DNA from: Neodontobutis hainanensis
Lineage: Eukaryota; Chordata; Actinopteri; Gobiiformes; Odontobutidae
DNA length: 64,000 bases
Assembly: GCA_024349245.1 (NCBI GenBank)
Contig: JALDNG010000845.1
Span: 17,754-81,753, forward strand
Reading direction: 5' to 3'
This document shows positions 22,223-35,689 of this stretch, in pieces. Numbering within the stretch: the first letter of the stretch is position 1; the number at the start of each line of letters is the position of its first letter. A program made the translations under genes and the position numbers. The notes below the pieces were generated by a model. That model made no database searches. It saw only the letters and a program-made list of their open reading frames with translations, and was not told where the DNA came from.

Positions 22223-25200
22223 AGTGTGTTTATTTACATGGGGTGATATCTGAAATTGGAATGCTGTGATTACGTAAAAAAAAGGTCCAAAGCCTTTGAA
22301 CCATCCAAATGTCTTTTTAAAATTGATTAAGAGATTTTATTTGCCCACGAGGCATTAACATATACTGTATAGTCACAGAGTAACACATGGGGGCACATAT
22401 GTTTCAACACAGCAATGCATCTCATTAACCTCTTTATAAAAAAGCCTCAATGTATTTCCAGTGGTGAAATATCAAATGAGTTCATTGAGGAGGCTAATCC
22501 GAGAGCTGATTTTTGACAACCAGAAATTAGCTTAATTAGTGTTGTCGCCACTTCTGTGAGCGGACGTGGCCGTTACATAAAGAGGGCCACGGTTCAGCAC
22601 TAAAGTCGGTCTGTTCCACTGAGATAATCACAGACTGTCGCAGTCTGAGCTGTGGGGCACTGAGCCTGTCTGAGAGTCTGAAGAACTTCCACTGTCTTCT
22701 AGAGGACAATTCCCTGACAATTTTCCTTTTCCTGGACTCAGTGAAAAGGTGCTATGACCACCATACATCGAAAGGCCAAAGCAACACTAAAGGATCAGAA
22801 TGCAGTAGTAGCAGGTAACCAATAATTTGAATTGATTTTGTCCCTAGTTCAAATAATTTTATTAAAACCGAAGGATTCTTGATGCAAAACACAGTGGTTA
22901 AAAGAACAGTGTACTTAAAGCTTTTTGGGTAAAAATAGCTTTAGATCTGGTATTACAATCAGAAAAAACTGATCTATAGAGGCCGGCCTTAAAGTGAATG
23001 GCGCACACTGGGAGACCTCCTCTGTCAATGTTGTGATTGTAGCCAAAGTGCAGTTTGTGGAAGCTGCCCTTGTATTTAATAACTTAATATGTCTGAAAGT
23101 TAGAGAGAAACAGAAAGTTGTGCTGCAGACTTTTACAAGTCCTTTCATATTGATAAATCAAAGAACATGCTGGAAAGTAAATAAATAGAAGCTGGTGCAC
23201 TTTTGTAAATGAAAGTGAAAATTGGGAATAAAAATACTATAGACACAGGAGGGCACGGATACATACTGTACAAGGCAAGTTTAGCTAGATGTTTGAGAAG
23301 ATTTGAAAACACACTAAAACACATTAAAATGTCACAATTAAAGAAAATGTTCTATCTTCTTGTGATATCCTTCTCTTGAACAGCTCAGTGAAAGAATATG
23401 CCAACACCTCACACAAGTGGTTATATTGAAAGTGTGTGTGTGTGTTAACATGGCACAGGAGAGTTCACTGAGCTCTTGTCTTACTATTAGCACTTGCTGC
23501 TAATTCATTGTACTGTTCCCTTCTGCAGCCATGGAGCTTATCTTATCCCACGTTTCACAGGTTTTCCAGGCTGTATTTAAACCCTGGACTTGTTTATGAG
23601 TGTGAGAGGGAAAGGTTGATGTAACAGAGCCTCAACAGGAAGTCCACCTCTGGGTGTGAGTCTGGGAAGGCGGCTGTGCTTTTGGGTGTGTTTTTAATGA
23701 GCGTTCAAAGATGGCAAAAGCAGTTTTTTTGGTTTTTGGGATGTTTTACCTCAGTCTTCTAAATTCTCTCCACAGCTAGTGTTTACATAAAAGCTGACTA
23801 AAAGTATATGTGTAATATATAAGTAGTTTCTGCTGTCATTCTAATCTAATGCCTCTGTCTGTCACAAAAGCAGTCATCATTTCTTCGAGTCTCTGAGTGA
23901 GAGCTGCCAAATCCCGGTCAGCACACTGCCACTTTTAACAGGCTGTAGTCAACCAGCTCAGTAACCGTGGCCAGCTGTTTGGTGTTTAACAACCAGCCAA
24001 GGCTCTACCAGGAGGCTGTACTACCAGGCAATTATTTCTGTGCTCCATACACCGCGGAGCTAACCTGGAACACAACCTGCTTCTGAGTTTGGGCTCTAAT
24101 CGACTCTTTTTGTAAAAGCGGTACATTCACTGATTTAAATATTATAAAACCACATATAACATCATAATTGCTCACTTAAACAATATGGTTGTGTAGATAG
24201 AGCTGTGAAAGTACTGTAGTTCCAATTATACTTCTGTGGTTTTCATTGGACACAGCTCCAATGAAGCATAAAAATGCTCAGCTCATTTGCACATCTATGT
24301 TTAGTCCATATTTTCATAAAGTGCATGTGCAACTAGTGGCTGCACTAGTTGACTTGTTGCTTACTACGTAAACAAAACTAAGAAAAAAGGAATGCTCATT
24401 TTGAAGTGTAAGAGTGCCTTAACCCTTTAACCCCCCTCTTTTTCACATGTCCCCAATTTAAGGAGTATAGGGATCTAGACACTCAGAAAATGATGGCAAA
24501 GCAGCACATCAAATTGATCTGCTAAGACTCGGCTACAGGCTCATATAAGCCAATTACATTTTCTCCAAACACAGACCAAACAGCAGCAAACAAAAACAGG
24601 TGGTCCCAAAATCTGCCCTATTCTTTATAATGGAAACCCCACCTGACCATTTTATACTAAATTCTTAATAGTTTTGGTTTGTTTCACATAAGAAGAATTA
24701 TAATTGGGGCAGGTAACGGCTGACGTGTGGCTGTAATTTCCCTGCTGGGAAATTTCAAAAGTGCCCCCTTCATTTTGACACTAGAATTATTGAAATACAC
24801 CTTGCAGTTACAGAGAAACAGTTAATTTACTGTGGACATGTTCTTTTCGAGCAGACACACCAAAATAGGCTTCTTCAAGTTATCAGGGCAAAGAGCTGCG
24901 TCCTTAACCAATCAGACAATTGGATTGTGTCTTTATATCCTTTGTGACTGGTTCTTTACACCTCACAAATAACTATCCAAGTTAAAAAAATATGTCCTTC
25001 ACTTGTGTGTGTAAGGAATGGAGAAATGAAATGTGTAACACACAGTTTTCAGTGTGCAGGCTGACAAATAAAAGGATTTATACTATTCCATTGAACTGAT
25101 TCTTAAAAAGTTTGCCTCACTAGACTAAAAACTACGACAGAGCCCCCCTTACGTTATTTTATCACCAGCTGCCATCGCCTGTTTTGAGCAGTGCCCAGGA

Positions 25201-26696
25201 CCATCTTCAGATTTGAACAATTGATTGAAACAATTGGAACTCCACCAGCGTATGACTTCCTGAAGTCGTCGGGATTAAAGCAACAAGTTTGTGTCGTGTT
25301 TACTGTAAATGAAAATCTGAATGTTCAGTGTCATTTCCTCCATAAACACACTTTAAAGTCCAAACTTAAAAACATGATAGAATATGATCTTTAACTCTTG
25401 TGTCTGAAGCAAATCCAATAAAATGTAAGGTCACATAAACATTACAAGAAAATAAGTTTAACAAAGAAGGAATAAAAATACAAAAATAAACCCTAAACCC
25501 TATCTACAACAGTATAGCTGAACTAATATGAATGACTGTGAAAAAACTGAATGAAAAGTAATCATTAATGAAAGATTTTTAAATTTTCAAGGGGTTTTGA
25601 GAATTCAACAAAAAACACATAGATTGTGATTGTTTTTTTGAAAGTGCTCCCAATTACTCGAGGCCTGACTTTGTTACACAGACATTCCTGAATTGTTGTC
25701 TTTCTCAGGTGTGCTACCTGTATGTTTGTCAGATCAGAGGAACTGTGGCTGTGCAGAGAACAGTTCTCTCGGGGGAGCCAGCAGAGCACAATGTTTGAGC
25801 TTGTTAGTGCCGCAGCTCCTCACACGTCCATGTGAACGGGCTTTATGGACCCAAGCACTAAACTGCACTGTTCAGAGTCATAGAGTGTCTAAAGAGCTGC
25901 AGCAAAGACGGACTCACTGCAAAGACAATTAAAAAGGCACACTCGGGCCTTTGTTTGCTCAGACTGTAAAGGTTCATTAACCGTTTCAAGGCTGTTACAG
26001 GGAAATTTGTGGCTCTTTCTGGGATTGGGTTATGTGATGTTTGTGCCACAGATGAATAGAAAAACAAGACTCTGAGATGACTCAGGATGTTACTATAGAC
26101 TGTGCATTCAAGAGTGTACTTAATAAGTCCTGCCTACCATCAACAGGACTTGATGTTTTTTGCTCAAGAACAAGGAAACCATAGTCCCTAAGGAAGAAGG
26201 CACCTTAGATGACTGAAAATGACCAACTGGAGATTGTATAGGGATTGTATACTGTTGCTAGTGTATATAGTACAAAGTTACTAGCAACCAGTTATTTTCA
26301 CTAGACACATTTTAGTCTATATTTGTATGTGTTGTAAAGTGTCTGTGGCCATGATATGTCCAGTGAGAGTCATATCAACAGCACATTTTGTTTTGTTTAA
26401 GTCATCTAATATTTACCTGTGAATCAGACGCCCCCATCAAAGTCGACATTAGGGAGTGGATCCCTCCTTCTGTGGTTGTCCCTGAGGTTTCTCTTTTTCC
26501 CCAGCCTTTATCCTTTCCATGATTTCATACACTGGACACCCTCCATCACGCAACCCTCTCTATTTATCCGGGCTTGCAACCTGCACAAAAGTACACCAGG
26601 TGATGACCTCTTGTGGATAGTAGCTACAACCAGGCGACAACAATTATGCACTATTATTGCAGACTATCTTTTGTCATGTTTAATGTACAAATTACT
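22223..26696. other. intergenic stretch, nothing recognised
   Basis: Short unsupported frames only. A fragment at about 26430-26530 (GTGGTTGTCCCTGAGGTTTC) resembles a word common in fish repeats, but I cannot assign it. No exon-like pattern with splice sites was found. Confidence 0.45.
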
Positions 26697-26738
26697 GTGA
26701 TAAAATAATAAAATTATATATATATTATTTTATCACTG
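26697..26738. repeat. AT-rich hairpin
   Basis: GTGATAAAATAATA at 26697-26710 is mirrored by TATTATTTTATCAC about 12 bases later. The arms are 14 bp and perfect, with an AT dinucleotide centre. Confidence 0.8.
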
Positions 26739-26739
26739 A

Positions 26740-28021
26740 CTAATTCATAAATCTAATTAAGCTAGTTGAGTTATTCCTGTGTAATACTGTCTGTTTACAG
26801 TCTGGTAAAATTGTCAGTAATGCTGCTAATAAGCTGTCACGGCTGCTGTTGAAGGAAAAAAGCAAGAGGAAGAACAAAGACATGAGACTCATAGAGACAG
26901 ATGAAAAGGAAAAAAAAACAATTCTTTGTCATTGTTATTTGAACTGTAGCCCTATGTGATTCTGATCTAAAGCACTGCATCAACCCCACGTCACGTCAGC
27001 AGGAGTTCCCACCAAGAGTCAAACTAACCTGACGCGTTTTACTGATCAGACCCTCACCATACTGCATCTACTGGTGCTGCACTCAAGACCACACCAACCA
27101 AGAAATTTATACCGGGTAAGGAAACAGACTAACTCTGCTCATACTAATGTTGCGTTTACATACATACATGTCTCTATCCCAGTCTAAAAATGTGTGGTTA
27201 TCACTCAAGCCTTTGTCTTTAACAACTCTCTGTGTTCAGGGAATTCAGCTCATTCAGTAGTAGCAGAAAAATCTGTCACCCTCAGTCTTTGAGAATCTTC
27301 CTTTTGGATGAAGCAACTCATCCACACAAGAACGGTGGCATTCTCGTTTCAGAAAAACGGCCCAGGTAACAAAAAAATAAATACAAACCTATTGTTAGTA
27401 TTAGATATATAAATCTACACTGAGAGTGAGTTTATCTGCACGGTTCGAAAAACGCAGAGAAAAGTTTATATATTTTTGAGGTGTCTGTGAAGGCTCTCAA
27501 TCATCCAGGTAATCTTACAAAAAAGTTAAAGCAAAGGCATCTGGATTTAGTTTTTAAAGATGAAGACATTTCATCCCTGGACCAAGAGACTTTTGAGGAA
27601 ACTCAACTCAGTTAAAATGAATGGCACTAATAGGCCCAGAACGCCAAAACGGTTTTGGTTACTTGTGTTTCACCTGCTGTTAAGTTTTGTGTAATCAGTT
27701 TTGACCAATGGGTGAAAATGTGGAGATGAACAGTTTGAAAATCCGACCTTTTCGGAATTTGTAGCTGTCCTGTCAGCCATACATCTATCTACTGGAAAAA
27801 TCTATACTGGCCATGTACTGCACTACCTCAAGTATCCTACCTGTTAAATTTCACCATCCACTTGTTTAGATGCTGACCTATTCCTTGACATGCATCTCCT
27901 TTTCCTTCTTTCTTTTTTTTGCTTTATCCATCTTCTCATGACAACTGTAGTATCTGCTCGCTCAGTGCCCTCACCAGCCACGCCCACTTGCGATATTCCA
28001 TTTATTCTATTTATGTAATCT
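26740..28021. other. intergenic stretch, nothing recognised
   Basis: No recognisable domain, element end or RNA gene. Confidence 0.4.
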
Positions 28022-28051
28022 AATGAGGGGCCTAAATATCTAAATCTAAAT

Positions 28052-28450
28052 TGGGTGCACGTGGCAGAGTGGTTAGCACTCCTGCCTTACAGCAAGAAGG
28101 TTGTGAGTTCAAAACCCGGCCGGCTCAAACATTCTCCGCCGACTCCGGTCTTTCTGTGAGGAGTCTGCATGTCCTCCACGTGTTACTGTGGGTTCTCTCC
28201 GGGTACTCCGGCTTCCTCCCACCGTCCAAAGACATGCATGTACAGGTTAATTGGCAACTCTAAAGTGTCTCTAGTGAATGAATGTGAGAGTGAAGGGTTG
28301 TCTGTCACTGTCTGTCTCTATATGTCAGCCCTGCGACTAACTGGCCACTGTCCAGGGTGTACCCCGCCTCAGGCCCAAAGCTGCTGGGATAGGCTCCAGT
28401 CACCCGCGACCCCTAACGGGACAAAGCGGTAGAAAATGAATGAATGAATG
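28052..28450 (+). mobile_element. tRNA-headed SINE with (TGAA)n tail, copy 1
   Basis: The head GTGGCAGAGTGGTTAGCACT is a Ser/Leu-type A box, and GTTGTGAGTTCAAAACCCGG holds the B box. The body runs through CGGGTACTCCGGCTTCCTCC and GGGATAGGCTCCAGTCACCC to an (ATGA)n tail. The 13-base word AATGAGGGGCCTA lies at 28022-28034 and again right after the tail at 28451-28463, so it is the likely target duplication. Seventeen unexplained bases separate the left copy from the head. Confidence 0.85.
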
Positions 28451-28463
28451 AATGAGGGGCCTA

Positions 28464-31400
28464 CTGTAGCCTGTCCTCTAAAATGTTAGATAGTATTGAG
28501 GAAAAACTGAAATGATTTAGGAACCCACAAAAGCAGCTACTGTAAGCTACATTTAGAAAATACCACAAAAAAAGTAATTATTATTATTATTTTTTTATAC
28601 CACCGCTTTGGCGCCCCCAAAGTGCTGCGCCCCTATGCGCCGCATATGGTGCATACCCCCTTTTTGCGCCCCTGACGCAGACTGTACTGATTACCCAACC
28701 AGCTAGTGTTTGCATTTGGACATTGTTCAAATGGCCCCTTTCCCATGATGCACAGAATAGAACTGTCTGTTCTAAACAAACTAAACTAAACTAAAGAGTA
28801 TTGTCTCCACCCACTTTAATTGGAATGTATCAGAAGACAATGCACAAGATTTTCACTATGATTTAAATTTTATATCCCACTGTGTGACTTCTGTAAATGG
28901 CATCTCTCTTCTATGAGATCATTTGTCTAAAGAAGAAAGACTTCACTCACTCAGCACATTCCTTACCAGAACCATCACGTCACTGGTGTTTTGTTTAACC
29001 ACAAACAAAGCTTTATACAGCTCATTAATATTGTGAATAATATCAACATTAGTCAAAGAGAAATTGGTTATGGGTCTCTTGGGTTGTGACCTCAGCTTAA
29101 GTAAGAGGAAATAATGTATAATGATTAGGAAAATGAAAAGAGGATGTTAAAGGGGCTCATTAGAAAGCTGGTGGTCTGCTTTCTGCAAATGTAACCGTTA
29201 CATTTTCACCAGTGAGCAAGTTATTTTGTGTCGCAACACTGCTTTAACTCAATGACAGATGTGGTTTTGCAATGAACATTAATAAAATTGCTGTGTGCAG
29301 TGGTTGTGGCCACAGTAGGGCGATAGAGGCACTGGTGTTGGGCATAATTAAGGCTATAAAGAAATAAAAGGGGCATGGATTGTAATAGATGTAGTAATGC
29401 AGATAGGAGACAGGAGTCAAGCTTAAGGAGGGAGGAAATGTGGGCTGTGGCATGTCATTCAGATTACTTCCAGAATGATGTGAACACTGTATGTTATCAG
29501 TCCCGGCCAGCCACGGGTTTTCATATTTCTGTAGCTATATTTTCCGTTGATCTTTATATTTAAAATCATTTCCAGCTTGGATTTTTTTATTTGATGATAA
29601 ATGTGGTCTTGTCTCTATGTCAGACACAACCAATCAAAAAGGGTTTAAAGTGGCTGGATTTTCTAGCACTAAACCAGGGGTGCCCAAACTCTTTCTCTCA
29701 GAGAGCAAAAACGGAAATGTGTTAGTGTGCCATTTGCCAAACGGCAAAAATCTTTGCATGTAATGAAAAAAATGCATTCCATATTAAAGCAGTAGTAGGT
29801 ATGCAACTTCAGGCTCCAAACACGACAATTTACCTGACTCTGCCAGATATAACTGTTCTGCACAATGTAGTCTGCTCCACAGTGCCATCTGGAGGGATCC
29901 TGTTGAAAGGCCAAGTACTTTAAATTAACACCTGGTCGGTAACTTGATTGATCAACCAAAGTTTTATCCAATCAGTGCAGCTCCATGTTGTTTAAGTTCA
30001 TAACGGCAAAACAGTCTACATCTTTAAACCTAAAACAGGCCCAGTCCTCTCAGTACTGCCACATCATTGGTCACACTGTCCGAATAGACCACAGTTCAGT
30101 CGCAAATACTTTGCTTGGAGCAGTTCACAATGTATTTTTGTGAGTTTGTAAACAAACAAATCATATCTAATGTTGGGCCAATTATGGCCCCTGGACCCCA
30201 CTTTTATCCTTGAGGAAAATTTCAAGATGTTGAGTTGTGAAGGGACTGACAGTGATAGTTTTATTAGACTCAGCTTCAGTGCTACAATAAAATACAGATG
30301 TTTCTTTATATGTTGTATGTAACATATGAAGGAAAACAGACAAGAATTTACCATATTTCAAGTTTCCATTACAGCTGAGACATTCCTGGTTTCACTCTGT
30401 AAAAAGCTGCCAGTTTTATCAATTAAAAAAATGCAAACATGAGAGGGAAATGTCTGCTTCTTTAGGGGGCGATACCTATACCCTCCTCTTATACATCGTC
30501 TTCTAATGGAGCAGTAGTGCAGGGTTTCGGAACAGCACAAACACAGAGCCCTGGCAGTGTGAAAAGGGTGTCTGTCTTTTGTAGCTCTCTTGAAAACATG
30601 AGAAGCTGATCCTGTGTGTCTATAGTGAGCCATGGCCCGAACAAGCGCCACACAGGAGATAAATGGCAGATCAAACACCAAATCAATAGCTTTGTTTTTT
30701 GTTTGGCATTAGTTATCACTGCCCTTTTTAACTCTAGTAACACTGTGTGCATTCAGGAACATTATTACTGTTGGAACACTTCATAGAAATCCATTTAATA
30801 AAGGGCAGTTTAGATTTAGTTTGTCTATGAGTGATCACCTCTGATGGACAAAAACAAAGACAAAATCTCCTTCTAACCATACATTTGGGTGACTGAGGAT
30901 CCACACTCAGAAAGGCCTTGGGAACTCACATTAATAATAGACCACAGGGTCACTGTCCTGTGTCCTGGGGTTGTCCCATTGTGCCCCACAGTGCCCCGGG
31001 TCAAAGAGGCAGCTTCACAGACAGCACATGGAAGACTGGCTGTTGACATTAGCAGCAGTCTTCATCACACAGAAAAAAGAACACATCGATTGTGAGAGGA
31101 AACCTTTATTGTCATTCAGGGAACATCAGCTGTTTTCAACCAAAGTGAAATTTTAAAATGTTGTGTTAGGAAAATGCAAATTAAGTGTGTTTCAGTAAAT
31201 TACCCAAAAGAGACGGGACTTCCAATGCAGTGATGCCGGATATAGAAGAACCCATGTGTGACAAGCTATTTGAGCTTTTCAATGCAAATATACTTTTCAT
31301 CTTTGTCACAAAAAAAGATACATTTTGATTCTGTCTGTAGAGGATTGCACAAATGTGCTTACTTTTGAAAAACATGTCACAATATAGATACAATTACATG

Positions 31401-31834
31401 CAAAGTAACAAAACTCTATTAAGTAAGAATTAAAAATGAGCATGCCGCCCTTTGACATTTATTGCAAGCTACAATTTTATATAACTTCAAAGCCCAGTTA
31501 CACGAAATCTCAGAATTTTTCATAATCTTCAGACATTCTTTATCTAAATTGTTATCTTTTGGTCAACAAACTACATATCTAGTAGCCGCCTTCTGCAAAC
31601 AAAAAATTAATAAACAGTCAGAAAGAAACAAAAAGAAAAGATACAACATTTTGTCAAACAAACAAAACTTATGTTGGTGTAGGCTGAAGTCAAGACTTGT
31701 TTGGAAAATAGTCCCCGTTAACTTTTGGAAAAACAAAACAAAACAAAAAAAAATACGCAATACAATAAAACACACAAAACAAACAACCACAACCATTCAC
31801 AAATATTAGAAAAACAGATCATTTTATAATCATA
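28464..31834. other. intergenic stretch, possible hAT end
   Basis: At about 29678 the sequence CAGGGGTGCCCAAACTCTTT looks like a hAT terminal inverted repeat. No matching right end was resolved. Other frames (for example 30358-30681 minus) have no recognisable domain. Confidence 0.4.
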
Positions 31835-31922
31835 TACTGTATAATAATAATAATAATTTTACTACAACTTTTATTTATAATTAATTAATTGTTATTTTTT
31901 AAGTTATTTTTAAGTCAAATTA

Positions 31923-32003
<81 letters not shown>

Positions 32004-32004
32004 T
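31835..32004. repeat. (ATT)n microsatellite and AT-rich flank
   Basis: About 28 nearly perfect TTA/ATT units at 31919-32003, preceded by short ATA runs. Confidence 0.95.
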
Positions 32005-32954
32005 TGTTTATTTATTAATTTTTTTTGTTGGTTGTTTTTGGCTTTATATATTATCAGCAATGTTTTAGTGTTAGGGTATATAACTTTAGGAACAGTGTTT
32101 TGGTGTGATCTGTAAATCCCACATTATATTAAATTCTAATGGCTTTTTCAATTTCAGTTGAAACTTTGACCATCAGCCAAAAAGAAAGTTGTGATTTACA
32201 AACAAGTTCCAGGAACAACACAAAAGTCTGAGAAAAATAGCTTATGTTGCATTGAAAATGCTACATGTTGTAGACTGTTATTAAAACTGTTTTAATGCTA
32301 ATCAATGCTATCAGTTAATGGTTTTTAAATTGTTTACTGATCTTGTACTGATTTTCTGCATCATTTTTCATTTGTTAAGATGTTGTTAAATTTGCGTTAA
32401 AATAAAAGTGTCTAAGTTTTTAAGTTTGAAAACACTGTGTGATTGACCCTATGTTGGCGCTGTGTGTATGGCAGCCCATCTCTAGGACAGCTGTGGCCAC
32501 AGAGGCAGCTTACCACCACAGTGTGAATGTAGAGTGTGTGTGTGTGAAAGTAGAAAGTAAGTGCATCAGTTGCCCAAGAGGGAACATAAAAGTACTGCTT
32601 CAAAGTAATGCTAAAAGCTCCAGAAAGCTCCAGATCAAGATCAGGATGAGTTGTCCTTCCAGTGTTGTTTCTACGTCTACGGCCTTGACCCAAAATGCAC
32701 TGTTTGTTCACATAAACAGCAGTGGAAGAATGTTGTTTCTGGTTGTTTCTCAAACTTTTCTCCAAACAGAAAAATAAAGCACACATTTTCTGAATTTCAG
32801 TGACAGTCTTTAGTCACACATAAAAAGGAAAAGGCTAACAAAATGTAAAGACAACATAATGCTCCACCTTCTACCTGCTGAGACCTTTAGGATTTGGATG
32901 AAACTGAAAAAAAAGCACACGTAATATGCTCATTAAACATCGGGACAGAAGAGT
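32005..32954. other. intergenic stretch, nothing recognised
   Basis: Overlapping frames on the two strands at 32412-32786 have no identifiable domain and are probably chance. Confidence 0.4.
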
Positions 32955-33072
32955 TCCATTGGAGGTTTCTGTCCAGCTGAGGGTTCTGTGTCTGTGAGAT
33001 ATGCATAATTCCACTGATCTCAAGAACCATCAAATATTTTTCTAGGCTAAAAGTTATGCAGTGCTTCTTTAA
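32955..33072 (+). repeat. dispersed repeat, copy 2 (partner at 11.94 kb)
   Basis: It shares TGTCCAGCTG, CACTGATCTCA, AAGAACCATC and GGCTAAAAGTTATGCAGTGC with 11940-12108 in the same order. A MITE is likely. Confidence 0.6.
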
Positions 33073-33119
33073 TTTTTTTTTATCATTACTGTTACTAATT
33101 TCTTATTGGCTTTCTTATT

Positions 33120-33298
33120 TCTTGTTGGCTACCTTGCTGGCTCACCTGGTAGAGTGTGTACCACAAACCTGAGCAACCCAGGTTTGATTCCATCTCAAGT
33201 CCAATGCTTATTGTCACCCCCCTCTTCCTCACTATGTTTCCTGAGTGCTGAAAATCTGAATTGGCTTGCATCTATCAATACAGGCCAAAAGGAAATAA
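33120..33298 (+). mobile_element. tRNA-derived SINE (third family)
   Basis: The head GCTGGCTCACCTGGTAGAGT (A box) and CCAGGTTTGATTCC (B box) are followed by GTCACCCCCCTCTTCCTCAC and a CAGGCCAAAAGGAAATAAAA end that runs into the GATA array. The distinct body separates it from the other SINE families here. Confidence 0.8.

Positions 33299-35044
<1,746 letters not shown>

Positions 35045-35074
<30 letters not shown>
35045..35074. repeat. (AT)n microsatellite
   Basis: About 15 AT units, 110 bp left of the minus-strand Gypsy element. Confidence 0.95.
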
Positions 35075-35076
<2 letters not shown>

Positions 35077-35181
35077 TAATCATATAAAAATATATGACTT
35101 TAACTTTTGAAACTAATCAATACATTTTTTTTATAGAAAAGCATCTCTCCAAAGCAAACTTTTTGGCCATCATTTTGTATT

Positions 35182-35186
35182 TACGT
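35182..35186. repeat. target-site duplication, left (TACGT)
   Basis: TACGT immediately outside the left LTR. The identical TACGT follows the right LTR at 40528-40532. A 5-bp duplication is usual for Ty3/Gypsy integrases. Confidence 0.9.
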
Positions 35187-35675
35187 TGTTATGTTCCGGT
35201 CGGACAACCCAAATGCAGGCACACACGTACAGTTCACAAAAAACAAGTTTATTTAAATGATCAACTTATAACTGTCGGTTTCTTCGGGGATAACGAGGGG
35301 TAGCAGGGTCCGGACCGGGTTGAGCTGGAGCGTGACGAGATGAAGGACCGGCGAGGCTCAGGGATGATCGAGGAGGGGCGAGAACCGGACTGGAGGTAGA
35401 CGGGAAGGATCTGCGGTGAACAAAGGAAACAGGTAAGTACATACATAAATCCAAACTCTACGAACGCGAGGCGTATTACTAACTGTAGTCAATGTTACGA
35501 TCTGGCGTCGAGGAGCAGGCTGCGGTGCTTCTTATTCCCTCTTGATTGTTCACTCGGCTCAGCTGGGCTTGCTTCGCGGCGCTCCCGCACACCTGTCTCC
35601 TCTCTGCGAATCAGTAGGGCGGGGAGCCCGGCACGAGGCCACGGCCAACTGTGCCGAGTCCTGATCCCCGTGACA
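35187..35675 (-). repeat. element B 3' LTR (left)
   Basis: Reads TGTCACGGGG...CATAACA on the minus strand. It contains a polyadenylation word (AATAAA, minus strand, 35248-35253) and the GCCAGATCGTA motif (35496-35506). It differs from the right LTR almost only by one-base length changes in base runs. Confidence 0.95.
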
Positions 35676-35686
35676 GTACCCCCTCT
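35676..35686 (-). other. element B polypurine tract
   Basis: AGAGGGGGTAC on the minus strand lies directly upstream of the 3' LTR. It is the expected plus-strand primer site. Confidence 0.85.
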
Positions 35687-35689
35687 ATG

